From Asterionellopsis glacialis (taxonomy: Eukaryota > Bacillariophyta > Plagiogrammaphyceae > Rhaphoneidales > Asterionellopsidaceae), in contig WKLE02001649.1 in assembly GCA_014885115.2 (NCBI GenBank), positions 1 through 10,122 on the forward strand: a stretch of DNA of 10,122 nucleotides. The letters are read 5' to 3'. A program made the position numbers and the translations under genes. This document shows, piece by piece, positions 1 to 7,294 of the stretch; position 1 is the stretch's first letter, and every line of letters starts with the position of its first letter. The notes beneath the pieces are model-generated. The model did not search any database and was not told the origin of the DNA. It saw only the letters and a program-made list of their open reading frames with translations.

Positions 1-2
1 AT

Positions 3-242
3 GGCAAGAAGGGTGGGAAGACGTCCAGCTCAAATGCATCGAAGGGTACCTACGCCACCTCTCAAGACAGCAGTCACAGTAAGGGTTCTCACAGTGGACC
101 AGACGAAACTTCGGGGGCAGAGGACGGTTCTCAAACCTCAAAGGGTAACTATAACGATGCAAGTAGTGCTTCAAAGGGCACATCTAGCGACTTCAGCGGA
201 GGGAAGAAAAGCGGTAAAAAGGGTAAAAAATTGCGAGGATGA
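3..242 (+). CDS. 3' end of a gene encoding a Ser/Gly/Lys-rich protein tail (partial)
   Basis: Only the last 79 codons are in the window; the frame is open to the left edge and stops at TGA 240-242. The reading that starts at base 3 is dominated by Ser, Gly, Lys, Asp, Asn and Thr. It carries a recurring Ser-Lys-Gly triplet (tail residues 13-15, 26-28, 46-48 and 57-59) and ends in a lysine cluster, GGKKSGKKGKKLRG. This low-complexity composition looks biological, whereas the ATG-initiated frame over the same bases gives an Arg/Val-rich product with no such pattern. Lysine doublets spaced by Ser/Gly recall tails of diatom secreted and cell-wall proteins, including silaffin-like proteins; that likeness is from general knowledge and is not proof of function. 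No catalytic domain lies in this part. The neighbour (bromodomain gene) is convergent, with 201 bp between the two stop codons. The function is unknown without the upstream part. Confidence 0.6.
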   Translation, partial: GKKGGKTSSSNASKGTYATSQDSSHSKGSHSGPDETSGAEDGSQTSKGNYNDASSASKGTSSDFSGGKKSGKKGKKLRG

Positions 243-296
243 TTAGAGCCCGCTGTGTACTCTACCCCACTATGGCATACGCCATGGTTTGCACCA

Positions 297-302
297 AATA
301 AA
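297..302 (+). terminator. AATAAA polyadenylation-type signal
   Basis: A canonical AATAAA hexamer lies about 55 nt after the stop codon of the Ser/Gly/Lys-rich gene, a suitable place for 3' end formation. A small imperfect hairpin (270-287, arms around ATGGC/GCCAT) lies just upstream. Protist polyadenylation signals are often degenerate, so this is only suggestive. Confidence 0.3.
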
Positions 303-443
303 ATGGTGTGATGTAATTTGCCGACAGGGAGGAGCTTTCTCCCTTTTCCAAGGCGCGAACATTATTTAGTTTGGTAGCGTAAGAAATTGCGTTCCACCAG
401 CTAGTGTAAATACAATTAAAGACTATCAAATTACTGCAATACT

Positions 444-3400
444 TTAATTTTCCTCTGCATCCTCAGCGCCCTGCTCGGTTTTGTTTTCTTCCTTTAGACC
501 TACCTGTTTCTTCCATTCCTCGGCATTGGTACTTGGAATACTTTGAAGCATTCGGTTGTATTGTGCTTTGACTTGCGCGAAAGTTGAAGGAGAAGAAGAA
601 TCCTCAGAGCAGTCTTGCCACATGACAACAAACTTGCGCTTGTGTTGAGTCTCACTTGCATCTGCTGCTGACACGGCATCAGCGGCAAATTTCAACAGCA
701 TGTCTCGGGGTAACAACAAATTTCCAAGAGCTGCCCACTACAAATGACATGATAAGAACGATAAAAGTTTAGCACAAAATTTGTCAATGAGCGCAAGTAT
801 TGATAGAAAATGTAAATGAAGAGGTTGCGCGAGTAAACACGGCTTTGGCAGAAAAATCCGTACCTCGTTCAGAAGAAACACAAAATTTTCGTGCAACGCA
901 GAACACATTGCACCCTCGCCGCTGCTACTTCTCCTGCTTCTATTACTGGTACTATTGTCTTCATTACCACCGCTATCTGTTGCTACAAACCACCCAAGCC
1001 ACGCAGAAACAATTTCATCACGTGTTGACCTGGAAAGTTTCATTTTGTGCTTTAGTAAAGTTTTGATTAAAGACACAAAGAATGGACGTTCATTCCAAAG
1101 GTTACTAGACAATTTCTGTAGTGCAACTGCAAATCGAGGGAATGTCAGAGCAAGAGATGTATCATTTAGATTTGGTTGACAAACATGAACTAATGAACCC
1201 TCTGCCAAACATCGTGCAACGTTAAGATCAGATGCATCTGCCCATAATGATGCACCCTCCCCTTTCGCAATGCCGGAACGATTTTTGATACTTTCAGAAG
1301 AAACTAGAGATAAGTCTCCTCCTTTCGTCATCCGTCGATCAAGTTCAGATTCCAACATCAGACGTATTATCAAAGGAGTTATCTTACGCAATGATGCAAA
1401 TGAGAAAGTATCCCCTCCAGTGGCAGTACTGTTGCTGCCGTTTCCCCCATCCTCGCCAGCAGCAGGGTTGACAAGACCAGCATCCGGAACAAAATAACGT
1501 TTTCCTCGAGTTGCACAAAGTTGTGTAGATGATTTTGCTATATGCAGAAGTTGTAACAGTGACGGAATACTCCTATGCGCAGATGGCAGTGAGGTTCCTC
1601 GTAACAGATCAATTTTAACGGACCGTAAAACTCGGTCAACAATAAGCCGAACCACAAAAGGATCCGCAAGAATCATTGATGCAATAGCTGGGATACTTGG
1701 AGTGCTTTCTTGATTGATATTGTTGTCTTTCTTTCGCTTTTTGAATTTTGAAGCAGGCAAAGGTTCCAAGTCCTTCGCTGATAGTTTCAGCTCGTCTCCA
1801 CCGTTCGCACTATCCACGCCAGCATTGGCCTTTCGCTTATTTGGACGAGTAACGTCCAACAACTTGCTCCTTTTAGCCAATTCTCCATTGTACAGTTTTT
1901 TGGCTTGTGGTAAAATTTTGTCCTTGAACACATGGTTCTGTCTTCTTGCCTCTCCTCGGAACCATTGACCAGAGTTGCCAGTATTGTACGTGATGCAATT
2001 ACGAAAGATAAGTTGTACATCATTTTCCCATTCACCAATGGAATTGTACCTCGATGCCTTCAATTTCCTTTCAATAGTTTTGATACACATTGGTTTTTTA
2101 ATCACATTGCTATAGCCTGGAGCAATTTCATCTGTAACAGGATTTAAAAATAAATTTTGTGGATCAGCCTTCTTCATGGCAGATAAAGCTTCAGTAATGA
2201 TTTGTTTCAATAAATTCTTCACAAAGTCCGCATGTTCTTGCTTGGGGTCTTTCGGCGTTTTCGTTGTAGATGGTCCTCCTTCTCCTCCCGATGAATTTCC
2301 CATCGTCCCATCGGATCCTCCAGCACCTTCTGCTTGGAAGATATTTTTCAAGTATACCTGGACAGTTGCAACTGCTCCGTCCGTAAGTTCTCCCTTTTTG
2401 ACGCTTTCATCTAACACCCGAGCTAATGCAAGAACATGTTCATATGACTTTGGCAATGGACCACCTGCCGATAAAAGCAAGTCTGAGACAAGAGTACAAT
2501 GTAATAGAGCAGATCCACCTACAGGGAGTCTCCTTGGGTCTTCTTGTCCATGTCGAGCCATGAGCATAGATAATACTGCATTCAAAAGTTTTGGTCTGTA
2601 TGTAGATGAAGAACCTGCTGCCGAACCTCCCATTACATGACGAAGTTTGGATACAGCACGACCTGATCCAGAAAGGTCAGTTGTTGTCTCATTTTGAGAA
2701 GCAGCAGTACGATTGGAATGAGAATGGAGTTGTGCTGTCACGGAAGTTGCGGCTGTCGATGATGTAGTGCTAGTTGTTGCTGTAGTGGTTGTAGTGATCG
2801 CTCTTCTTTGTGTGGTAGCAATTCGCCGTTCTCGAATACTCACAGCAAACATTTGATCTGCCCAAGTAACCAACGTTTTCTGAGTGCAGTATTCTTCTAC
2901 CAAGGGTGCAATTTTCTCCCCTAATAATGTCGAATCCATCATGTCCAGGAACTTTTTAGTTTCAATGTCCACAGCTTGACTTTCATCAGGTATACGACGA
3001 TCCCAATCAGCTTCCCAAACTAAACGTTTCAAGAGAGGTGTTAGTTGAGTCCATATTTCAGCATATTTGAGCCCACCACCATTCCTTTTGGTATCTCGTT
3101 CTGCCAGGACTTGGAGTAGGGGGAGTGGAGTTTTTGGACCTAATTGTTTCAGTACAGCCCACAACACTGGACGAAGTTCTGGTACTAAGGTTGCATATGG
3201 CCAACAGTTTTCCAACAATTTTTGCAAAGGCTCTTCTGCTCCTCGCAAGTTACGAATTTCATCTTCAAGCTGACTTCGCAGAGTATCTGAAATTCGTTTA
3301 TGTACTTCGTATTGGGAAACTCCTAGATGTGAAAGAAATGTCAACACAGAATCTGTATCCAAAGGTTCCCGATTTCTGTTGTTGCTATTGTCGGCTCCAT

Positions 3401-3650
3401 CTTGAGCTTCTTCGTAACGAGGTGTCGTACCAAATGCTCTTGCCATCATCGTATGCAATGAGTGTGCTCGCTGATAAGATTGAATGGTTCCTGCAGGATT
3501 TTTAGTCTTTTTCAATGCCTTCTTCAATTCACGTCCACCTATCGGACCGACAGGAAATTTGGTGGACGACGAAGATGAAGACGAGCCTTTGCTGGCAGCT
3601 GCCTTTGCCTTATCCCCACCCGGAGCGGAGACACCTGTATTAGATGACAT
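444..3650 (-). CDS. Bromodomain (BRD7/BRD9-like) nuclear protein, two exons
   Basis: Spliced product of 1026 residues: exon 1 at 3650-864 (929 codons), exon 2 at 737-444 (97 codons plus TAA). An in-frame TAG 15 nt upstream fixes ATG 3650 as the start. Residues 473-590 (bases 2234-1881) form a bromodomain, the acetyl-lysine reader. The ZA loop PVTDEIAPGYS and following IKKPM closely resemble BRD7/BRD9, and the acetyl-lysine-binding Asn is N556 in ITYN. Basic clusters at 602-607 and 635-641 look like nuclear localisation signals. Either side of the bromodomain are helical regions (about 112-440 and 652-960) that resemble each other. Low-complexity linkers are a Ser run (23-30), a Thr/Ser/Ala stretch (276-330) and Gly/Ser patches. 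BRD7/9 proteins belong to SWI/SNF remodellers in animals; membership here is inference. The bromodomain is secure, the protein's exact role is not. Confidence 0.88.
738..863 (-). other. Intron of the bromodomain gene (126 nt, phase 0)
   Basis: On the minus strand the donor is GAG|GTACGG (863-861) and the acceptor is TTTGTAG (ending at 738), preceded by a T-rich tract. Splicing joins ...FVFLLNE to WAALGNLLLP... in frame, and the downstream exon then stays open for 97 codons. The intron is a multiple of three and has no stop before its terminal TAG. If retained, it adds 41 residues, mostly hydrophobic, and stops on the acceptor itself, giving a 970-residue product. The unspliced extension lacks the acidic/polar character of the spliced tail. 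Confidence 0.8.
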
Positions 3651-4133
3651 TGTCGTTACACTCTAGAGAGTCCAAAAGCCTGCAATGAGGCATGCAGATG
3701 GGTAATCCAATGGCATCCGAGATCAAGAAATATGTTGACAGCAGGAAACTGAGTTCATTAGTAGCTGTACGACTGGGAAATAGTCTGGAGTGAGTGACTG
3801 AGCGGGCGGTCCCAAACATTTACAGTCCAACAATAACAAGCAAATTTAACTAGACTAGAGAATCTTCACCTTTCCTACCCAAAGGAACCCTGAAAGTTAG
3901 GCTACCTAAAGACGTAGGCAAAAATTTCTTGTCAGACAAACATTTTCTGGTAATAAATATTGTGTTTTGCGTATTGTTGTACGTAAAATTGTACCAGGTA
4001 ATGTACAAAACTTATGGGAGCATTCATAAGCAAGAAACTCCTTATTTTCAAAAAACAGAATTTACAACGCACAAAAACGTCAATTCGTCAAGTAACCCTT
4101 GTAGAATTTCAAATTAGGTTGGACAGAAACGCA
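3651..4133. other. Intergenic region, probable divergent promoter
   Basis: This 483-bp stretch lies between the divergent starts of the bromodomain gene (-) and the small ORF at 4134 (+), so it should hold both promoters. No TATA box or RNA gene could be assigned with confidence. The decamer ACTAGACTAG at 3849-3858 recurs at 6721-6730, also upstream of a minus-strand start. A good-looking donor CAG|GTAATG at 3998 and possible acceptors at 4104 and 4117 would allow a 5' intron in the plus-strand transcript, but no convincing upstream coding exon is visible. Confidence 0.5.
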
Positions 4134-4322
4134 ATGGGAAAAGGCGAACTTCAAACTTCCAACCAACGGCAGCAGTTTGCGTTCATGAACGAGTTTTGTT
4201 CCGCTGTGAAAGCATTGGGACAGATATACAATGCTGACCCTAATATATTAGCAACTGCAGAAAGTCCCTATGCAGATCAACCGGCTTTAGTTTCGCAATT
4301 TCTGCAATCATGTCAACTGTAA
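4134..4322 (+). CDS. Small hypothetical protein (62 aa)
   Basis: A 62-codon ORF starts at ATG 4134 in a fair context (G at -3, G at +4) and ends at TAA 4320-4322. The product is soluble and mixed in composition, with a probable amphipathic helix around residues 15-32 (FAFMNEFCSAVKALGQIY), then a segment rich in Asn, Asp, Ala and Pro ending FLQSCQL. I do not recognise a family. The same frame is open back to an ATG at 4014, but that 40-residue extension is Lys/Gln/Ile-rich from AT-rich DNA and looks less like protein, so I prefer 4134. A second frame (4310-4432) overlaps its end and could be a continuation through a short intron or a frameshift. It may therefore be a whole small gene, the 3' exon of a larger one, or a broken gene. 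Confidence 0.4.
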   Translation: MGKGELQTSNQRQQFAFMNEFCSAVKALGQIYNADPNILATAESPYADQPALVSQFLQSCQL

Positions 4323-4432
4323 CTAATTTTCTCATAGCACCAGATCATAACAATAGCAATCATAATGACAATATTAACGACGATCAACGTGGTACTGGTG
4401 TTGGGGGAACTTTTGCTTTTATTAATTCTTAG
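4310..4432 (+). other. Overlapping short ORF, possible continuation of the small gene
   Basis: ATG 4310 to TAG 4430-4432 gives 40 residues, in the -1 frame relative to the 62-aa ORF. It has an Asn/Asp/His-rich middle and ends GTGVGGTFAFINS. The segment before it, GTAACTAATTTTCTCATAG (4319-4337), looks like an intron 3' end, with a CTAAT branch-like motif and a pyrimidine tract. A donor that fits the reading frame exists at 4264 (GTCCCT) but is weak. The Asn/Asp content could also be an accident of AT-rich DNA. Confidence 0.2.
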
Positions 4433-4649
4433 GCTAGTATTAAGACCGATGAAAAACAAAAATGGAAAAGAAAGAAGACGCCAAGATAAAATTGGGAAAC
4501 TACACTCCTTTTCCTCTGTGTGTGTGTGTCTGCATGGTATGTTGATAGTAATATAGGACTATATGCCTAGGCCATAGAAAGACGAGCATATTACATCACG
4601 GTGATTACTGCGATCGTAGAATGCAATCTTAGACGTTTTCCATTTGTTT
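4433..4649. other. Intergenic region with short TG microsatellite
   Basis: This convergent stretch lies between the small plus-strand ORF and the 3' end of the Thr-rich gene. It contains a 13-nt TG repeat (4517-4529). A plus-strand frame through it (4365-4556) is hydrophobic and then basic, but has no family likeness and probably reflects T-rich codons by chance. No RNA gene is seen. Confidence 0.5.
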
Positions 4650-6554
4650 TTACCTTCGTCGGCCTGATTTCTTTTTCCCTCGTTTATTTTTCTTCTTTTT
4701 TGAAGATGATTTTTTGGTACTAGAAGTAGTCTTGGAAGTAGAAGGTGTAGTAGCGGTGGCTTCTGTATTTACACCATCTGTCAAAGCTTCTCCTTCTTGA
4801 TTACTACTAATACTCGTTTCCGTTTCAGTTGCAGTGGTTGTGGTTGTGGTAGTAGCAGCGGCGGCAGCAGTAGGTTTAGCAATATCCGGTGATGACGACA
4901 CCTCCATTTTCTCACCCTTTACAGGGGTTGTTAGAGATACAGCCTTTTCCTTTGTATTGATGTTATTGTTATTTTCATCATTAGCAGTAGTGTCTACCTC
5001 TAGTTCTGGTGATAGTGTTGAGGAAGAAGAATCAACCGTGAGAGTTTTTTCCATAACTGGTTCTTCTTCGTTTTCTTTCTCATTGACAATGTCTTTGTTA
5101 GAGTTGTCACCATCGTCCACAACATCAGCAACAGGAGTAGCACTAGTTGTTGTTTTATTTTGTTCCAACTGTTGTTGATCCTCATTTTGGTGATCATCCG
5201 TTACGACGGCGTGATCTTCTGCCATAGTTTCTGGAGGTGTTTCAGTCTTGATTATTGTAGTGTCATGAACATCTACTGCATCCGTAGTAACGGGTAGAGA
5301 ATAATTCTTGAATGTTTCCTCATTACTACTGCTTTCCTTTTCACTTGTAGCAGCAGCAGTAGAAGCATTAGCTGTTGTAGCAATATTTTCACTTGTAGCA
5401 GCAGCAGTAGAAGGATTAGCTGTTGTGGCAATATTTTCACTTGTAGCAGCAGTAGTAGAAGGATTAGCTGTTGTAGCAATATTAGTAGCATTCGTGGTAG
5501 CCTTGTTGTCATCTGTAACTACAATGGGAATGTCATTCTTGATAATACCAGGTGTAGTATTAAGAGTAGAAGGATTCACTGTTGTAGCAATATTAGTAGC
5601 ATTCGTGGTAGCCTTGTTGTCATCTGTAACTACAATGGGGATGTCATTCTTGATAATACCAGGTGTAGTATTAAGAGTAGAAGGATCAGCTGTTGTAGCA
5701 ATATCAGTAGCATTCGTGGTAGCCTTGTTGTCCTCTGTAACTACAATGGGGATATCATCCTTGATAATATCAGGTGTAGTACTAACAATGTTGGCGTCCG
5801 CGACAGCAGCGGTAATGTTCACTACGTCTGGCGTGACATCAGTAGTAGTTAAATTAATATTATTGGTGTTCGTGTCGACAATAGGGATGTTGCTGCTGTC
5901 CATCATCTTCTCTTCCTTAGCAGAGATAATGGTATTTGTAACATCAAGTGTCTTTTCAGTTGCAGTCATAGCAGCTTCCTCTTCCTCTTTTTCATGTTCA
6001 TCTTCTAAGGAAGGCGTACAATTGGAATCGTTTTCATCATCATTCTTTGTATTCATATTTTCAGGAGTAGACGTAACAAGACTCGTTGCTGTTGTTGTTG
6101 CTTCTTGAGCTAGTTCTTCCTTTTCAGCTGCTGCTGCGTCATCCTCCACAACTATTGCAACTGGCTCTTTTGGTACTGGTGAATCGTCCCCGTTTTCAAT
6201 TTTATCCTTGGCTTCAAGAATTTCATGGACGATTGCTGGAGTTGTTGTTTTGAGATCAACTCCAGGTTGTGGTTGGGATGGTGGTGGTGGGGACGCAACA
6301 ATGTCTCTACTAGTTGTCACGGGAGTAGAAGGTGTCACTACTTTTTGTTGTTCAATATTATTTTGTGATGAAAAATCTAATCCACGTGATGCATGGGCAG
6401 CAGTGGATGATGATGATGATTCGTCATCATTACTAATATTATCACGACGATCCTTTTTCTTTTTCTGTTGTCGAATTTGATATGCTACAAATGATGTAGA
6501 AGCAATCCCAACAATGGCAATTACAGCCATTGTTGTCACCGATGGTCTCTTCAT
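4650..6554 (-). CDS. Membrane-anchored Thr/Asp-rich repeat protein (634 aa)
   Basis: The single exon starts at ATG 6554, with an in-frame TAA 21 nt upstream, and ends at 4650. Residues 8-26 form one hydrophobic segment followed at once by RQQKKKKDRR. By the positive-inside rule this suggests a signal anchor with a short outside N-terminus and a cytosolic body, although an uncleaved signal peptide is possible. The rest is low-complexity: Thr, Ala, Asp, Glu and Asn, with Pro/Ser patches (88-98), acidic runs (138-150, 183-194, 481-499), a poly-Ala/Thr run (563-575) and a very basic C-terminus (614-634) rich in Lys and Arg. The middle holds three 37-residue repeats (from about residue 261) running into three 16-residue repeats (359-406). 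No enzymatic domain or known family is recognised. The long open frame on the opposite strand (5308-6108) is a shadow of these repeats. It may be a disordered tether or scaffold; the function is unknown. Confidence 0.75.
   Translation of the reverse strand: MKRPSVTTMAVIAIVGIASTSFVAYQIRQQKKKKDRRDNISNDDESSSSSTAAHASRGLDFSSQNNIEQQKVVTPSTPVTTSRDIVASPPPPSQPQPGVDLKTTTPAIVHEILEAKDKIENGDDSPVPKEPVAIVVEDDAAAAEKEELAQEATTTATSLVTSTPENMNTKNDDENDSNCTPSLEDEHEKEEEEAAMTATEKTLDVTNTIISAKEEKMMDSSNIPIVDTNTNNINLTTTDVTPDVVNITAAVADANIVSTTPDIIKDDIPIVVTEDNKATTNATDIATTADPSTLNTTPGIIKNDIPIVVTDDNKATTNATNIATTVNPSTLNTTPGIIKNDIPIVVTDDNKATTNATNIATTANPSTTAATSENIATTANPSTAAATSENIATTANASTAAATSEKESSSNEETFKNYSLPVTTDAVDVHDTTIIKTETPPETMAEDHAVVTDDHQNEDQQQLEQNKTTTSATPVADVVDDGDNSNKDIVNEKENEEEPVMEKTLTVDSSSSTLSPELEVDTTANDENNNNINTKEKAVSLTTPVKGEKMEVSSSPDIAKPTAAAAATTTTTTTATETETSISSNQEGEALTDGVNTEATATTPSTSKTTSSTKKSSSKKKKNKRGKKKSGRRR
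5341..5484 (-). repeat. 48-bp tandem repeat, three copies, coding
   Basis: Units start at 5341, 5389 and 5437 with an exact 48-bp period. They encode 16-residue units of the form IATTANPSTAAATSEN (residues 359-406) with few substitutions. Because the period is a multiple of three, copy-number change keeps the frame. The array borders the 111-bp array and shares its IATT-NPST core, so one array probably arose from part of the other. Confidence 0.9.
5461..5793 (-). repeat. 111-bp tandem repeat, three copies, coding
   Basis: Units begin at 5461, 5572 and 5683, exactly 111 bp apart, and encode 37-residue repeats with the core IIKNDIPIVVTDDNKATTN. By eye the first two units differ at about three bases, whereas the third is more diverged and fades over its last ten or so bases. 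This points to stepwise, fairly recent duplication within the gene. Confidence 0.9.
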
Positions 6555-7294
6555 GATTCTTTGATTACAAAGTTATGAAACTGACGGTTTTGCAATAATT
6601 TTACAAAGAGTATCTATCAAAGCTTATGATGTTGTTTGAGTCCCTCTAGCTGTGAACAATAATTCGCTTGTATTTGAGGGTTGCGAACGTGATAGATGAT
6701 ATATGTATTAGAATAGTTAGACTAGACTAGTGGCGTGTCTGCGCCGTTGTGCTGTGTCTGGATTGATGGACATCAATACATCAAATCCCGGTCCCTACAC
6801 CGGTACCGGTACGGTATGTCTGCTCTCTAGGACCTCTAAAGAACCCTATCACTGACTGTACGCTTCGCTTTTCTTCTGAGAACACAATCGATCTCGATAG
6901 GCTCGCGTCGTTTTGTATCCAAGATACTTCGATCCACCAAAATGTCCTCTTGGAAGCAATTCAATAAGTAATATGTTTTTACATACAACGCACGGAAGTG
7001 ACGCTACTTGTGACGTGTTTGTTCCTTCAAGATACCTCATCTACCGGTACTTGTTTTTTTATGAATGGCCACCAGAAGTTGGGTGTCACAGACGGACAGA
7101 ACTCTAAAGAACCTAGATTTGTCTCATTGGACTAGCATACATTCTTTTTGCCTTTGACCAAAACAAAATGAACAAGCAGTTGACCACTGCTGCAAAAGAG
7201 TCCTTCAACAGTCATGCTTGATCATTCAATCAAAGAACATTGAAAATTTAAATCATTTCTAAACTTTCTTTTTGGGATAACAAGTTCTTATTTT
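6555..7294. other. Intergenic region, 740 bp, no convincing gene
   Basis: The right end is downstream of the DOHH gene and the left end is upstream of the Thr-rich gene. Things seen: ACTAGACTAG (6721-6730); a run of overlapping ACCGGTAC motifs (about 6798-6814) with another at 7043-7050; and a 12-bp direct repeat CTCTAAAGAACC at 6834-6845 and 7102-7113. Between the repeat copies both strands have open frames of about 63 codons (minus 7040-6849 from ATG, plus 6913-7107 without ATG). Neither resembles a family I know, and neither has the composition of its neighbours. It could hold a decayed element or a small unrecognised exon. Confidence 0.5.

Noticed and set aside
1..246. ATG-initiated 81-aa frame at the left edge
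   Set aside because: Arg/Val-rich product without pattern; the frame starting at base 3 shows SKG repeats and a lysine-rich end, so it is the likelier coding frame.
738..863. The hydrophobic 41-residue C-terminus of the uninterrupted bromodomain ORF
   Set aside because: It is bounded by good splice sites and the spliced version opens into a further 97-codon exon in the same frame.
2176..2640. 154-codon plus-strand ORF inside the bromodomain gene
   Set aside because: Lies opposite a well-supported domain-bearing frame; no family likeness.
4365..4556. Hydrophobic then basic plus-strand ORF that looks like a membrane protein
   Set aside because: Overlaps the Asn/Asp-rich frame, hydrophobicity comes from T-rich codons, and the end runs through a TG microsatellite.
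5308..6108. 266-codon plus-strand ORF rich in Val, Ala, Leu and Ser
   Set aside because: Shadow of the Thr-rich repeats on the minus strand; Thr/Asn/Asp codons read backwards give Val/Ile/Leu-type codons, and it has no upstream support.
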